Shown here piece by piece: positions 27,518-37,095 of a stretch of DNA of 64,000 nucleotides. The notes below the pieces were generated by a model. It ran no database searches. It saw only the letters and a list, made by a program, of their open reading frames with translations, and was not told the origin of the DNA. The translations under genes were made by a program, and so were the position numbers. Origin of the DNA: an uncultured Pirellulales bacterium (GTDB lineage Bacteria > Planctomycetota > Planctomycetia > Pirellulales > Thermoguttaceae); the NCBI GenBank assembly GCA_938015445.1, contig CALLPE010000009.1, positions 1 through 64,000 on the forward strand, written 5' to 3'. Every line of letters starts with the position of its first letter. Position 1 is the first letter of the stretch.

Positions 27518-28861
27518 ATGAGCTTCGGCGCCCCCTCATCTACGTCCCTGGTCAGTCAGCCGTCGCGTTCTGCGCCGCTGCACTTGGACGCTCAAGTTTT
27601 CAGCGCCACCAGAGCCGATCATGCGGCCATATATTGTTTTCTGAAATCGGTTTTCAAAAGCCTCAGCCGCGCGGAGTTCGCCAGCTCGCTCGACGACCCG
27701 CGATACTACCCCTGCGACCGCCTGCTGATCAAATGGCAACAGCGGATCGTCGCCCATGCGCACGTCGTCCATCGCGCCATGCAATTCGGCTCGGTGGTAA
27801 TACCTGTAGCCGGGCTGCAATGGTTGGCCGTTGCGCCAGAGTATCGAGGCAGAGGGCTAGGATTGATGCTCCTGGAGGCAACCCAGCGGTACATGGCATC
27901 CTGCGGCGCGATGGTTGGCTTGCTGCGCACGCGGATTCCGCATTTCTTTCGGCGTGCGGGCTGGGCCATCTGCGGCCGCCCGAATTATAGCGAGGCGTGT
28001 TGCCAGCGCATCATGGCCAAGCTGTTAGAGCGCCGCCTCCTTCGCCGCAAGGGCTTGTTGCACATCCGCCCGCTGCGACGGTGGGAAATCCCCGCTCTGG
28101 TGCGCATCTACCAGCAGGACTTGCTGGGCGCCTACGGTCCGCTGCAACGGTCTGAAGCTTATTGGCGGTGGCTGGTGGACCGGCAGGCGTTCGACGTGCT
28201 GTATGTGGCCCTGGAAGGTCCCGATCAGGATGACATGCGCGTGACGGCCGACTGCATTGTGGGATACGCCGTGCGGCGCGGCGAGCAGATCGTCGAGTTG
28301 ACCACCCAGCCACAGCGGAGCGACGTAGCCATAGAACTACTGGCCCGCTGCTGCGCCGATGCTATCGAGGACGACCGCCGGTACGTCATGCTGCATACCC
28401 CGCCATGCTGCTTCTTGCACGATCTGCTCCTCCAGGCAGGCGGTGTACACCACTATCAAGCTGCGGACCAGGGCGAGGTCCTCATGGCCCGGTTGCTCGA
28501 CCCGTTGATGCTGTTGCGCTTGCTGGGCGAGCAATTGCACGCGCGGGCAACGGCTGCCGGGCTGCCCATGCCGATGGAATTTGGCTTGGCGGTCGAAGAG
28601 CGAGAATATCGACTGTGCTTAACCCGGGAAGGATGCACGGCCCAAAGCGGCAAGGTGGGCCTGTACAAGCTCAGACTGAACATTGCCGATTTTACACGGG
28701 CGGTTCTGGGCGATCTGGATTGGGACTGCGCCTTGGCCGAGGGCCGCGTCGTGCCATCGACACTCTTGGCCGAGCAGATGAGCCGCGTGCTAATGCCTAC
28801 CGTGCCCTTGTGGCGGCCGCCGCTGGACGACTTGCCCAGCTTGCGAAGCACCGATGTGTAG
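27518..28861 (+). CDS. GNAT-family N-acetyltransferase with a long C-terminal part
   Basis: The 448-aa product has an N-terminal GNAT fold, with the acetyl-CoA loop motif LAVAPEYRGRGLGLMLLEAT (residues about 109-128) and preceding strand IPVAGLQWLAV. The long remainder (about 150-448) contains further beta-strand and SCP2-like segments, an Eis-like layout (PLRRWEIPALVRIYQQ, FGLAVEEREYRLCLTREG). The ATG at 27518 has GGAAAGGA upstream and follows the previous stop; the frame extends back to 27152 inside the upstream gene, which is implausible. Substrate unknown; Eis-type enzymes acetylate amines. Confidence 0.72.
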   Translation: MSFGAPSSTSLVSQPSRSAPLHLDAQVFSATRADHAAIYCFLKSVFKSLSRAEFASSLDDPRYYPCDRLLIKWQQRIVAHAHVVHRAMQFGSVVIPVAGLQWLAVAPEYRGRGLGLMLLEATQRYMASCGAMVGLLRTRIPHFFRRAGWAICGRPNYSEACCQRIMAKLLERRLLRRKGLLHIRPLRRWEIPALVRIYQQDLLGAYGPLQRSEAYWRWLVDRQAFDVLYVALEGPDQDDMRVTADCIVGYAVRRGEQIVELTTQPQRSDVAIELLARCCADAIEDDRRYVMLHTPPCCFLHDLLLQAGGVHHYQAADQGEVLMARLLDPLMLLRLLGEQLHARATAAGLPMPMEFGLAVEEREYRLCLTREGCTAQSGKVGLYKLRLNIADFTRAVLGDLDWDCALAEGRVVPSTLLAEQMSRVLMPTVPLWRPPLDDLPSLRSTDV

Positions 28862-29209
28862 CACTGCGGCTCGACCGGGCGGCACGCCATGTGCGCGGCG
28901 GGCAACATCGCGCCGCTTCTGCTATCACCAGATGCAGCAGCTTGCCGCGTGCGCCACTACGGCGCGAAACTGGCGAAGCCATCCGGGCGCCGCAAAACGT
29001 CGCACCGGTTGTATCGGTATCTGGCGCGAAAGTGCCGCGTCTGCCAGTGCCCGGTATGCCATTGCCAAGGTTCCGCCACTTGCAGGCGCACCAAGGCAGC
29101 GTCGTGCCGCGTGCGCCGCTTAGTGGCGCGCGATCGCGCCGCAATGGCAAAGGGCGACCTACAATTGCAGAGAGTCTGTCGGTATGCTTTTTCTGCGAGG
29201 GAAGCTGTC
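28862..29209. other. Spacer between the GNAT and beta-CASP genes
   Basis: The 348-bp stretch is open in the frame of the downstream gene, but the translation is Cys/Arg-rich and low in complexity and homology of the beta-CASP protein starts only at 29210. It contains diverged short repeats (GCCAxTGCC near 29043 and 29068). I read it as non-coding. Confidence 0.4.
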
Positions 29210-30610
29210 GTGAAGTTGCAGTTTCTGGGTGCCGTCAGGCAAGTGACCGGTTCGCAGACGTTCGTCGAGGCCGACAGCGCCGCTGTACTGGTCGATTGCG
29301 GTATGTTCCAAGAGCGTCACTACTTGGAACGCAACTGGAATCCCAGTCCGCTGGACGTGCGTCGCTTGGACGCTGTACTGCTGACACACGCCCATTTGGA
29401 CCACTGTGGCCTGTTGCCCAAGCTGGTGCGCGAGGGCTTGCGCTGCCCGGTGTACGCCACTGCTGCTTCGGCGGAACTGGTGGCCATCGTGCTGCGCGAT
29501 TCGGCCCACATCCAAGCCGAAGATGCGGCCTTCAAGCTCAAACGGCATCGTCGTCAGGGACGCCAGAGCAAGTACCCCATCCAACCGTTGTACACGCTTG
29601 AGGATGTCGAGCAAACTTTGCCGCTGCTGCGCGGCGTGGCGTACGGGCAAGAGACAAGGATTGGCCAGCGCCTGACCGCTGTATTCCACGACGCCGGGCA
29701 CATCCTCGGTTCGGCGGTGATCGAGTTGCGGGCCCACAGCGACGGCCAACCCCGGCAGCTTATTTTTTCCGGCGACGTGGGCCAATGGGACCGGCCGATA
29801 ATCCGCGACCCTGAGCCAGTCGGTGGCGGCGATTACCTGGTGCTCGAATCGACCTATGGCAACCGCGATCACAAGGACCCGCGTCCCCCTGAACAACTGC
29901 TGGCGGAGATCGTTAGCAAAACTGTACAACGCGGGGGCAACGTGGTGATTCCCATTTTCGCCATCGAGCGGGCGCAAGAGTTGATCTGGTACCTGGGACG
30001 GCTGCTGCGCAACGGCGAGATTCCTTCCGTGCCGGTGTTTCTGGACAGTCCTATGGCGGCCGACGTGCTAGAGGTCTTCACCCGCCACTGCGACCTGTTT
30101 GACGAGGAAGCCCGGCAATTGCTCGCCGCCGGGCGATCGCCGCTGCGGTTCCCAGGCTTGGTAGTCGTCCGCGACGTGGAGCAATCCAAAGCCATCAACT
30201 ACCGTACCGAGCCGGCGGTGATACTGGCCACCGCGGGAATGTGCACCGCCGGTCGCATCAAACACCATCTGGCGCATAACATCTGGCGCCCGGAATGCAC
30301 CGTGCTATTCGTGGGCTACCAGGCACAAGGGACGCTGGGCAGACAAATATTGGACGGCCACGAGCAAGTTCGCATCCACGGACGCTACTGGCCGCTGCGG
30401 GCGGCAGTTGCCCAAATTCACGGTTTCTCGGGGCACGCCGACCGGGGCGGGCTGCTACGGTGGTTGGAGCCGTTCCAGCGGCCGCCGCGGCAGACGTTCG
30501 TCAACCATGGCGAAGAGGAAGAAAGCCTGGCCTTCGCAGAATTGCTGCGCCATAGCAAAGGTTGGGAGGTCGTAGTTCCTCAATTCCGGCAGACGTTCAC
30601 CCTGGAGTGA
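29210..30610 (+). CDS. Metallo-beta-lactamase/beta-CASP RNA-processing exonuclease
   Basis: The 466-aa product (GTG start at 29210, GAGGG upstream) has the MBL zinc motif LTHAHLDHCG near residue 52, VFHDAGHILGSAVIELR, the VLESTYGNRDH segment, and beta-CASP motifs: ILATAGMCTAGRIKHHLAHN (motif B region) and IHGFSGHADRGGLLRWL (motif C). The family comprises CPSF-73-like RNases that process or degrade RNA. Length matches the bacterial and archaeal type. It stands alone on the plus strand. A small hairpin follows its stop (5-bp stem at 30615-30628) but without a strong T-run. Confidence 0.9.
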   Translation: MKLQFLGAVRQVTGSQTFVEADSAAVLVDCGMFQERHYLERNWNPSPLDVRRLDAVLLTHAHLDHCGLLPKLVREGLRCPVYATAASAELVAIVLRDSAHIQAEDAAFKLKRHRRQGRQSKYPIQPLYTLEDVEQTLPLLRGVAYGQETRIGQRLTAVFHDAGHILGSAVIELRAHSDGQPRQLIFSGDVGQWDRPIIRDPEPVGGGDYLVLESTYGNRDHKDPRPPEQLLAEIVSKTVQRGGNVVIPIFAIERAQELIWYLGRLLRNGEIPSVPVFLDSPMAADVLEVFTRHCDLFDEEARQLLAAGRSPLRFPGLVVVRDVEQSKAINYRTEPAVILATAGMCTAGRIKHHLAHNIWRPECTVLFVGYQAQGTLGRQILDGHEQVRIHGRYWPLRAAVAQIHGFSGHADRGGLLRWLEPFQRPPRQTFVNHGEEEESLAFAELLRHSKGWEVVVPQFRQTFTLE

Positions 30611-30898
30611 GCCGCGGACGTTGGTCCGATGATTTTCCTGCTCTGGTTCCTTGGTGATTTGTCTCAGCTCAACGTCAACCACCAACACGAAAACACACCG
30701 AGCATGTACAACAAGTCGGTCCGCCGCCATAAACTTTGCGTTCGGCACAGCGGCGACACGGGTTGCCCAATGTCGCGAACCGTTAGAACGCTCTGTCGAA
30801 GCCTTGTGCAATCATTCATGTACGTTGCACCGATCTTAGCGGAGCTTCGCGCCTTCGTCCCTGACTGAGCCACTTTCACTAGCGAACGTTGCCGCTAC

Positions 30899-32539
30899 AT
30901 GTCGACTCACTCGTTACATCCTTTACTGCGCGGCACGGCGGTCACGGCACTGGGCACGCTGGCCAGTCGGGTACTGGGTATGTTGCGCGACGCCGCCACT
31001 GCCGCGCTGCTCGGCCTGGCTTCCGGCGGCGTAGCCGATGCGTTCCTAACTGCCTACCGCATTCCCAATCTGCTGCGGCGCATGTTCGGCGAAGGTGCTT
31101 TGACGGCTAGCTATCTGCCGGTATTCACCACCGAATACGAGCGCTCGCCCCGCTCGGCTTGGAATCTGGCTGCGGTGATGTTGGGTTTGCTGACCGTTTT
31201 CCTGGGCACGGTGGTCGCGCTGGGCGCGACGCTTCTGGGATTGCTGTGGCACCGCTTCGCGCACCTGCCCGACGTGCAACTGATGTTCGGCCTGGCGGCG
31301 GTAATGATGCCCTACCTGATGTTGGTCTGTTTGGCCGCCCAAATCAGCGCCACGCTTCAGGCCCGAATGCGCTTCGGTATGCCGGCGCTGACGCCAGTGG
31401 TTCTCAACTCGACTTGGCTGGCCGCCGCATTGCTTGTGGCTCCGAGACTGACTAGCGATCCCCGCCAGCAAGCGTACGTTCTTGCCGGGGCGATCGTGGT
31501 GGCCGGCCTGTTACAGGTGCTGGTGCAATTGCCTACGCTGTGGAGGTGTGGGTTCCGCTGGTCGTTCGACTTGCCCGGCGCTTGGGCGCCGCTTAGAACC
31601 GTGGTGCGCAAGCTGCTGCCGATGCTCTTCGGGTTGGCAGTCACGCAGATCAACACCTTTTTGGACGGACTGATCGCCTGGGGATTGGCCTGCGCCTCGC
31701 ACGAGCCGCAATTCATCCCTTGGCTAGGCGAAGCTCTCCGCTATCCTCTTCAGCGGGGAGCAGCGGCAGCCGTGTATTACGCTGAGCGGGTATACGAATT
31801 TCCGCTGGGGATACTGGGTATGGCCGTGGCCACAGCTATTTTCCCCCTACTCAGCCAGCACGCCGCCCGAAACGATCGCGCCCGACTGGGCCAAGACCTT
31901 ACGCTGGGGTTGCGGATGGTGATCTTCTTAGGACTCCCGGCGGGCGTGGGCCTGATGCTCTTGTCCGCCCCGGTGGTTGAATTGCTGTTCCAGCGCGGCG
32001 AGTTTACAGCCGCCGACGCTCAGCGCGCCGCGAAGATGCTGTTCTGGTATTCCGCCAGCGTTTGGGCGTACTGTGCCACGCCGGTGGTGATTCGAGCCTT
32101 TTACGCCCTGGGTCAGACGCACATCCCGGTGCGGGTGGCCGCCGCAATGGTGGTGCTCAACGTGACACTCAACCTGCTTTTGATTTGGCCGTTTGCCGAA
32201 GTGGGGCTGGCCCTTTCTACGGCGATCTGCGGCGTGGTTCAGCTTGCGTGGCTTGTGATCCTGCTGGCCCACCGCCGTACACCCCTAGACTGGATACATC
32301 TGGTGGCTACCACCGGCCGCACCATAGCAGCTACCGTGGCCATGGCGGCAATCGCTGCAACAGTTCTTTGCCACCTTGAGCCGAAGCCAGAAATAGTCGC
32401 CAAACTACTGCGGGTGGTCGTGCCGATGCTGTGCGGTGTGTCCGCATACTTTGCCACTTACTACCTGTTGGGACGCCGCGAACTGGCAATCCTTCTGGGC
32501 AGCCAACAGCCAGGGCACAGCCCATTCGACGCTGATTGA
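30899..32539 (+). CDS. murJ: Lipid II flippase MurJ
   Basis: The 546-aa product has about 13-14 membrane helices typical of the MVF/MurJ family. Markers are ALGTLASRVLGMLRDAATAA, the GGVADAFLTAYRIPNLLRRM loop, FGEGALTASYLPVFTTEYE, PLGILGMAVATAIFPLLSQH, LPAGVGLMLLSAPVVELLFQ and the RGEFT segment with YALGQTHIPV. MurJ flips lipid II across the inner membrane for peptidoglycan synthesis; its presence fits a planctomycete that makes peptidoglycan. No strong ribosome-binding site precedes the ATG at 30899. Neighbours are unrelated, as is usual for a dispersed planctomycete genome. Confidence 0.93.
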   Translation: MSTHSLHPLLRGTAVTALGTLASRVLGMLRDAATAALLGLASGGVADAFLTAYRIPNLLRRMFGEGALTASYLPVFTTEYERSPRSAWNLAAVMLGLLTVFLGTVVALGATLLGLLWHRFAHLPDVQLMFGLAAVMMPYLMLVCLAAQISATLQARMRFGMPALTPVVLNSTWLAAALLVAPRLTSDPRQQAYVLAGAIVVAGLLQVLVQLPTLWRCGFRWSFDLPGAWAPLRTVVRKLLPMLFGLAVTQINTFLDGLIAWGLACASHEPQFIPWLGEALRYPLQRGAAAAVYYAERVYEFPLGILGMAVATAIFPLLSQHAARNDRARLGQDLTLGLRMVIFLGLPAGVGLMLLSAPVVELLFQRGEFTAADAQRAAKMLFWYSASVWAYCATPVVIRAFYALGQTHIPVRVAAAMVVLNVTLNLLLIWPFAEVGLALSTAICGVVQLAWLVILLAHRRTPLDWIHLVATTGRTIAATVAMAAIAATVLCHLEPKPEIVAKLLRVVVPMLCGVSAYFATYYLLGRRELAILLGSQQPGHSPFDAD

Positions 32540-32963
32540 GCAAGCGGGTTCCCGCTGCGCGGGCCTGCAATCCTACTGTGTCTGAAAGCGCGGTATGTTG
32601 CAGAACTCTACTGCTTAAGGCGCTCGTCCGGGGCGCGTTTCAGCGGCCAGTGTCCGATTTCCACTTTCCGAGTTTCAACTGCCGGTGTTCGATTGCCCTT
32701 TGCCGGTCGGCGACGATGGGTCGCTGGGCCAGCAGGCCACAAGGTTTTCAATTGCCGGTGCGACATGAACGAGGCCGTAGGCGACGGCTGCGGGTCTAAG
32801 ATCGAGCTTTCAGGGGCGGATACAATTTCGGTGGCCAATGGGCGACAATGAGCAGCATGGCTATTTGCCGGCGGTGAACTTCGGTCGGAGCCCCCGCACA
32901 GAAAGGTTGCTGCATCCTAGCGCTTATGTCGCCGATGTGCGACTAGTACGAAGGTCTACCGCG
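32540..32963. other. Repeat-rich spacer upstream of the cyclo-ligase gene
   Basis: No gene is convincing. Two similar stretches, TTTCAACTGCCGGTGTTCG (near 32684) and TTTTCAATTGCCGGTGCGA (near 32746), indicate a diverged duplication. The open frame from 32838 continues into the cyclo-ligase but lacks conserved residues until 32964. Confidence 0.45.
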
Positions 32964-33617
32964 ATGGAAGACGCTGAGCTGGGCCGTTTGCTAGAGGAAA
33001 AATGCCATATCCGCCGCACGGCCGCCGCTGCCCGACAGCGACTGCCTGATAAGGATCATCGCAGCGACATAATACTTGCCCGCGCCGCCGCGCTGCCCCA
33101 GTACAAACAAGCCGTTTGGGTAATGTTTTATGTCGATCACGCAGCGGAAGTGCGCACCCGACCGCTCATTAGCCAGGCGCTGAGCGAAGGCAAACAAGTG
33201 GTGGTGCCGTATTGCCACGGCAATAATTTGGATACTTTTTTGCTAGCGGATCTCTCGGAATTGCAGCCTGGCATGTTGGGCATCCTCGAACCGGCTGAGG
33301 AATTGCGCCATCTCGCTGAGCGCCGCGTACCGCCCGAAAGTTTGCAGGTGATCTTCGTCCCCGGTGTGGCGTTCGACCGCCGGGGTGGGCGTATAGGTCA
33401 CGGCAAGGGATACTACGATCGGTTTTTGGCGGGGCTTCCCAGCCGTGTGCTGCGTTTAGGACTGGCGTTTCAGTGCCAGGTAGTGGCTGCGGTGCCGATG
33501 TTGCCCTGGGACGCGCCGGTAGATGCGGTTATCACTGAAGAAGCGATCTACTGGGCCGCTCGGCAAGAGACGCGCAATGGCTCTGGCGACGGCAGCGCGC
33601 AAAGGTCAGATACATGA
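32964..33617 (+). CDS. 5-formyltetrahydrofolate cyclo-ligase
   Basis: The 217-aa product converts 5-formyl-THF to 5,10-methenyl-THF with ATP in one-carbon metabolism. Markers are ILARAAALPQYKQAVWVMFY, KQVVVPYC, the FVPGVAFDRRGGRIGHGKGY nucleotide-binding region (GGxGxGKGYYDR form with Ile in place of Leu), GLAFQCQVV and DVVVTE-like DAVITEEAIYW. The frame is open to 32838; I chose the ATG at 32964 because the first 42 codons look non-conserved and the usual family N-terminus (helix, then LPQYKQ) fits this start. It converges on panB with only 66 bp between the stops. Confidence 0.88.
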   Translation: MEDAELGRLLEEKCHIRRTAAAARQRLPDKDHRSDIILARAAALPQYKQAVWVMFYVDHAAEVRTRPLISQALSEGKQVVVPYCHGNNLDTFLLADLSELQPGMLGILEPAEELRHLAERRVPPESLQVIFVPGVAFDRRGGRIGHGKGYYDRFLAGLPSRVLRLGLAFQCQVVAAVPMLPWDAPVDAVITEEAIYWAARQETRNGSGDGSAQRSDT

Positions 33618-33676
33618 CGTGCGTCCTTTGCCCAGCATCGGCTAGGAGGTGCGCTTTGCGCCCTGCACGGTTATCG

Positions 33677-33697
33677 AAAGCTTTTATTGAAAGCTTT
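33677..33697. other. Perfect AAAGCTTT hairpin between convergent genes
   Basis: AAAGCTTT (33677-33684) and its copy (33690-33697) are self-complementary and pair around a 5-nt loop, overlapping the last bases of panB. Short AT-rich flanks could serve as a bidirectional terminator for the convergent cyclo-ligase and panB genes. Confidence 0.4.
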
Positions 33698-34472
33698 GCT
33701 TTTCGGTGGGGAAGGCCCCGCTGCGCACTTCCTCGCAGTACCGCGTCACGGCGGCGACCGCCAAGGACTTCAAATCGGCGTAACACTTCGAGTGTTTGGG
33801 AACTTTGCCCAGGGTCAGCCCCAGCAGATCGTGGACGACCTGTATTTGGCCGTCGCATTCGGCTCCGGAGCCAATGCCGACGGTAGGGATGCTCACTTGC
33901 TTGGTGATTTGTGCAGCAATCTCAGCGGCAATACACTCCAGAACTACGGCGAACGCGCCGGCCTGCTCGACCGCCTTGGCGTCGGCCACCAATCGGCTCA
34001 AGTCGCGCTGCACCGAATACCCACCCGATTGAAGCACGCTCTGCGGCATCACGCCCAGATGGGCCATGACGGGAATGCCGGCTTTGACTAGCGCGGCGAT
34101 TACCTCGGCCTGGTCGGCGCCGCCTTCGAGTTTAACGGCGTGCGCGCCGGTTTCCTTCAGTACCCTTCCGGCGTTGGCAATAGCATCGCGGATTCCCAAC
34201 TGGTAGCTCAAGAAGGGCATATCGACCACCACCAGCGCCCGCTGCACCGCTCGAGCCACCATCGAGGCGTGGTAGATCATCTGCTCGATGGTGACCGGCA
34301 GGGTGGTATGATGGCCTTGGACGACCATCGCCAGGCTGTCGCCGACCAGCAGACCGTCCACCCCGGCCGAGTCGAGCAGCCGGGCCATGGTGTAGTCGTA
34401 GGCCGTCAGCATGACGATCTTCCGACCGCCAGCCTTCATGGCCCGGAACTTCGGCACAGTGAGTTTTTCCAT
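33684..34472 (-). CDS. panB: 3-methyl-2-oxobutanoate hydroxymethyltransferase
   Basis: The 262-aa product makes ketopantoate from ketoisovalerate and methylene-THF, the first committed step of pantothenate synthesis. Markers are KIVMLTAYDYTMARLLDSAG, VDGLLVGDSLAMVVQGH with the Mg-binding Asp, TLPVTIEQMIYH, VVVDMPFLSY, AVKLEGG, IPVMAHLGVMPQSVLQSGGY and TVGIGSGAECDGQIQVVHDL. The ATG at 34472 matches the family N-terminus; an upstream in-frame ATG at 34538 adds 22 non-conserved residues. It shares its 3' region with the folate cyclo-ligase; the link through one-carbon folate is suggestive only. Confidence 0.93.
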   Translation of the reverse strand: MEKLTVPKFRAMKAGGRKIVMLTAYDYTMARLLDSAGVDGLLVGDSLAMVVQGHHTTLPVTIEQMIYHASMVARAVQRALVVVDMPFLSYQLGIRDAIANAGRVLKETGAHAVKLEGGADQAEVIAALVKAGIPVMAHLGVMPQSVLQSGGYSVQRDLSRLVADAKAVEQAGAFAVVLECIAAEIAAQITKQVSIPTVGIGSGAECDGQIQVVHDLLGLTLGKVPKHSKCYADLKSLAVAAVTRYCEEVRSGAFPTEKQSFQ

Positions 34473-34636
34473 CTTCAGGGTGCTTAGTTGCCTGTGCGGG
34501 TGCCTCGCGCGATACGGGAAGACGCCTTCTTTTGCCATCAGAGGCGGCCGGGCAAGGGCAGCCGAAAACTCCTGGCGACTTCAAGCTATCGAATCGTCAG
34601 GCCTTAAGACCCGAACCGATCCGCTGTACAAGTACC

Positions 34637-34670
34637 CCATTATACTTCGGCGCCAACGAAAGCATAATGG
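34637..34670. other. Stem-loop in the panB/fmdB divergent spacer
   Basis: CCATTAT (34637-34643) pairs with ATAATGG (34664-34670), with extra CTTCG/CGAAAG pairing inside. A second, looser inverted repeat (ACAA..GTCA / TGAC..TTGT) follows at about 34674-34700. It may be part of the panB leader. No known riboswitch is recognised. Confidence 0.4.
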
Positions 34671-34692
34671 CCCGACAAGTTGTCAACTTCTG

Positions 34693-34721
34693 CTGACTTG
34701 TCTTCATCTGGGAGGTAGAAT
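34693..34721 (+). promoter_or_regulatory. Possible promoter for the FmdB-like gene
   Basis: CTGACT (34693-34698) and TAGAAT (34716-34721) are separated by 17 bp, a sigma70-like arrangement with 4/6 and 5/6 matches. It would give a leader of about 175 nt before the ATG at 34904. Confidence 0.35.
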
Positions 34722-34903
34722 TTTTCGACGGCAGTGCGGGATTCTGCGGTGGAAAATCAACCGATCGCGCCTGGGCGGCAAGGTTACGGCCTCATACCCG
34801 GAACCGCTATACCCAAGCTTGCGCGAAATACCGTTGGCCTGGGCCGGCGGATGTTGTTGCGCCGGGGGAGGCCATGCCGATTGCAAACAGGGGTTTACTG
34901 ATC

Positions 34904-35146
34904 ATGCCGATTTACGAATACGTGTGCGAGAATTGCGGAAAGCAGTTCGAATTGCTGGTGCGGGGAGAACAGCGCCCCGCGTGCCCCGATTGCGGACATA
35001 CCCGGTTGACGAGAAACTTCAGCGTGCCGGCGGCGCATACCGGCGGGTCGGCGGCATCGGCTGCCGATAGCTGCCCGGTGCGCGAAAGCTGCGACATGTC
35101 GCCCTGCTGCGGCCAGGGCTGCAACTTTGCTCGGTGGGGAGGTTGA
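34904..35146 (+). CDS. FmdB-family zinc-ribbon protein
   Basis: The 80-aa product begins with the family signature MPIYEYVCENCGKQFELLV and a second knuckle ACPDCGHTRL, forming a four-Cys zinc ribbon in the first 40 residues. The tail is Ser/Ala/Cys-rich (SCPVRESCDMSPCCGQGC), typical of FmdB putative regulatory proteins whose function is not established. I start at the ATG at 34904 because the zinc ribbon begins there; an in-frame ATG at 34874 adds ten residues. Confidence 0.85.
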   Translation: MPIYEYVCENCGKQFELLVRGEQRPACPDCGHTRLTRNFSVPAAHTGGSAASAADSCPVRESCDMSPCCGQGCNFARWGG

Positions 35147-35376
35147 TTCGCTGGCCACGAAGGCAGAACCTCTACCGCCGTGGCGTTGAAGACGCTGGCT
35201 TCCTTCCCCATCGTTTTCCCCGGACCAACGGGGATGTATATTGGCTGCGGCAGGGCGCGGGTATTATGCCTGCTGTTGTCGCGCAGCGCAGGATTGTTCG
35301 GTGGCAAGCCGGCGCAGTTGGTTTCTGTCGGCTATTGTCGGATGCCGCACAAGCCCAACGCACGTGGAGGATGGCC

Positions 35377-37095
35377 ATGCGTCTTTCGCACCGCAATGCT
35401 GCTTGCGCCGGGTTGTTGTTGATGGGTATGATCGCGTTGGGAGCATCCGGCGCGGCCGCCGAAGAGGCGAGCCGTCCGAAGAAACTCATCCAAACCGGTT
35501 GGGACATGCCCAGCACTGAAGTGCTTCGGGCGAACCTTGTCGAGATGGAGAGTCGGCCCTTTAGCGGAGTGGTGATCCGCGCCATCGGCAAGCGCGACGA
35601 CGGCAACCCATGCCAATTGGACTGGGCGTTTTTAGACCAGCAGTGGCGGCAACAGTGGTTCCAGCAGTGCGTGGCAGACTTGAAGGGCTGCCAATTCCGG
35701 CGGTTTACCGACAATTTTCTGCTGCTGAACGCCAATCCGGGCAGCGTCGATTGGTTCGACGAGGCGGGCTGGCGGAACATCATCGAGCATTGCCGCATCG
35801 CTGCTTGGGTGGCCAAACAAGGCGGCCTGAAGGGCATTCTGTTCGACCCGGAACCATACGCTCCGCCGCATGCGCAGTTCAGCTACACTGCCCAGCCCCA
35901 GCGCGAAAAACACAGCTTCGATGATTATTACCGCCAGGCCCGCCGCCGCGGCCGACAGGTTATGGAAGCCATCACTGCGGAATATCCTGACATCACCTTC
36001 TTCTGCTACTTCATGAACAGCGTCAACATTGCGGCGGCAAAGCAGCGCGACCCGAAGCACGTGTTGCGAAACTCAGGTTACGGCTTGTTGCCTGCGTTCA
36101 TCGATGGCTGGCTGGATGCCGCACTACCGACGGTTACGTTCGTCGATGGCTGCGAGTCGGCCTACCGCTACAACAGTCGGCTAGACTATCTGGCAGCCGC
36201 GGTGGACATCAAAGGCGTGTGCCAGAATTTGGTCGCGCCCGAGAACCGCGCCAAGTACCGCGCCCAAGTGCAGGTCGGTTACGGAATGTATCTGGACGCC
36301 TACTGGAACCCGCCGACCTCGCCATGGTACATCGACGGCCTGGGCCGTCCGAGGGTAGAGCGGTTGCGAATCAATACGCGCTGGGCGCTGGAGTCGGCCG
36401 ACCAGTACGTTTGGGTGTACGGCGAGAAATTCCGCTGGTGGCCTACAGATAACAAGGGCGTCAAAGCCGAGTCGTGGCCCGAAGCCCTGCCCGGCTGCGA
36501 CAAGGCGCTGCATTACGCCCAAGACCCGGAGGGGTTCGCCCGCGACGAAATCGCCACTTTGAAATCTACCGGCAAAGCAGCGGCCGCCAACATAGTCCGC
36601 AACGGCGACTTTACGGCCGAGAAGGTCAAGCTGGATTCCGGCGAAACAGTATACCGCCAGGGCGGTCCGCCAGCCGGCTGGTATGCCTGGCAGGCAGAAG
36701 GGTCGAAGGGGAACTTCACCTGGGACCGGCAGGTGGGCGCAGCGGAGAAAGGCTCGGCGTGCGCCTCGAATGTCTCCAACGGTTCCTTCCTCCAGCACCA
36801 TGACGTAGAGCCAGGGCAAATCTATGCCGTTCGGGCAGTGCGGCGCGTGCAAGGTAGCGGCGAGGCTTGGCTGCGCATCCGCTGGCAGACGCGCGAAGGT
36901 CGTTGGACCGCCGAGGCCGCAGACCAGGTTGTTTACGCTGCCGGCCCGCCCGACCAGTGGTCTGAATTGCTGGCCGTAGTCGAAGTTCCAGAGGGGGTAG
37001 GGCGACTGGTGATTTTGCTGGGCATCGGCGGTCAGCAATCGCCCACAGATTCCGCTTGGTTCGACGACGTGGAAGCTTACCGCTTGCAATTGTAA
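35377..37095 (+). CDS. Secreted TIM-barrel-like protein with C-terminal carbohydrate-binding-like domain
   Basis: The 572-aa product has a signal peptide (hydrophobic CAGLLLMGMIALGASGAAA). GGAGG lies 6 nt before the ATG at 35377, and an in-frame ATG at 35371 is nearly equivalent. The body (about 40-400) reads like a glycoside-hydrolase TIM barrel, with FDPEPYAPPH and ITFFCYFMNSVNIAAA as possible active-site strands. The C-terminal 150 residues (NIVRNGDFTAEKV, WYAWQAEGSKGNFTWD, QIYAVRAVRRVQGSGE) resemble CBM4/9-like beta-sandwiches. I cannot name a family for the barrel. The stop codon lies inside a 24-bp tandem repeat (see the entry at 37078). Confidence 0.7.
   Translation: MRLSHRNAACAGLLLMGMIALGASGAAAEEASRPKKLIQTGWDMPSTEVLRANLVEMESRPFSGVVIRAIGKRDDGNPCQLDWAFLDQQWRQQWFQQCVADLKGCQFRRFTDNFLLLNANPGSVDWFDEAGWRNIIEHCRIAAWVAKQGGLKGILFDPEPYAPPHAQFSYTAQPQREKHSFDDYYRQARRRGRQVMEAITAEYPDITFFCYFMNSVNIAAAKQRDPKHVLRNSGYGLLPAFIDGWLDAALPTVTFVDGCESAYRYNSRLDYLAAAVDIKGVCQNLVAPENRAKYRAQVQVGYGMYLDAYWNPPTSPWYIDGLGRPRVERLRINTRWALESADQYVWVYGEKFRWWPTDNKGVKAESWPEALPGCDKALHYAQDPEGFARDEIATLKSTGKAAAANIVRNGDFTAEKVKLDSGETVYRQGGPPAGWYAWQAEGSKGNFTWDRQVGAAEKGSACASNVSNGSFLQHHDVEPGQIYAVRAVRRVQGSGEAWLRIRWQTREGRWTAEAADQVVYAAGPPDQWSELLAVVEVPEGVGRLVILLGIGGQQSPTDSAWFDDVEAYRLQL

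Noticed and set aside
28889..29209. N-terminal extension of the beta-CASP nuclease
   Set aside because: The Cys/Arg-rich translation is not conserved-looking, and the family fold begins at the GTG at 29210 with its own ribosome-binding site.
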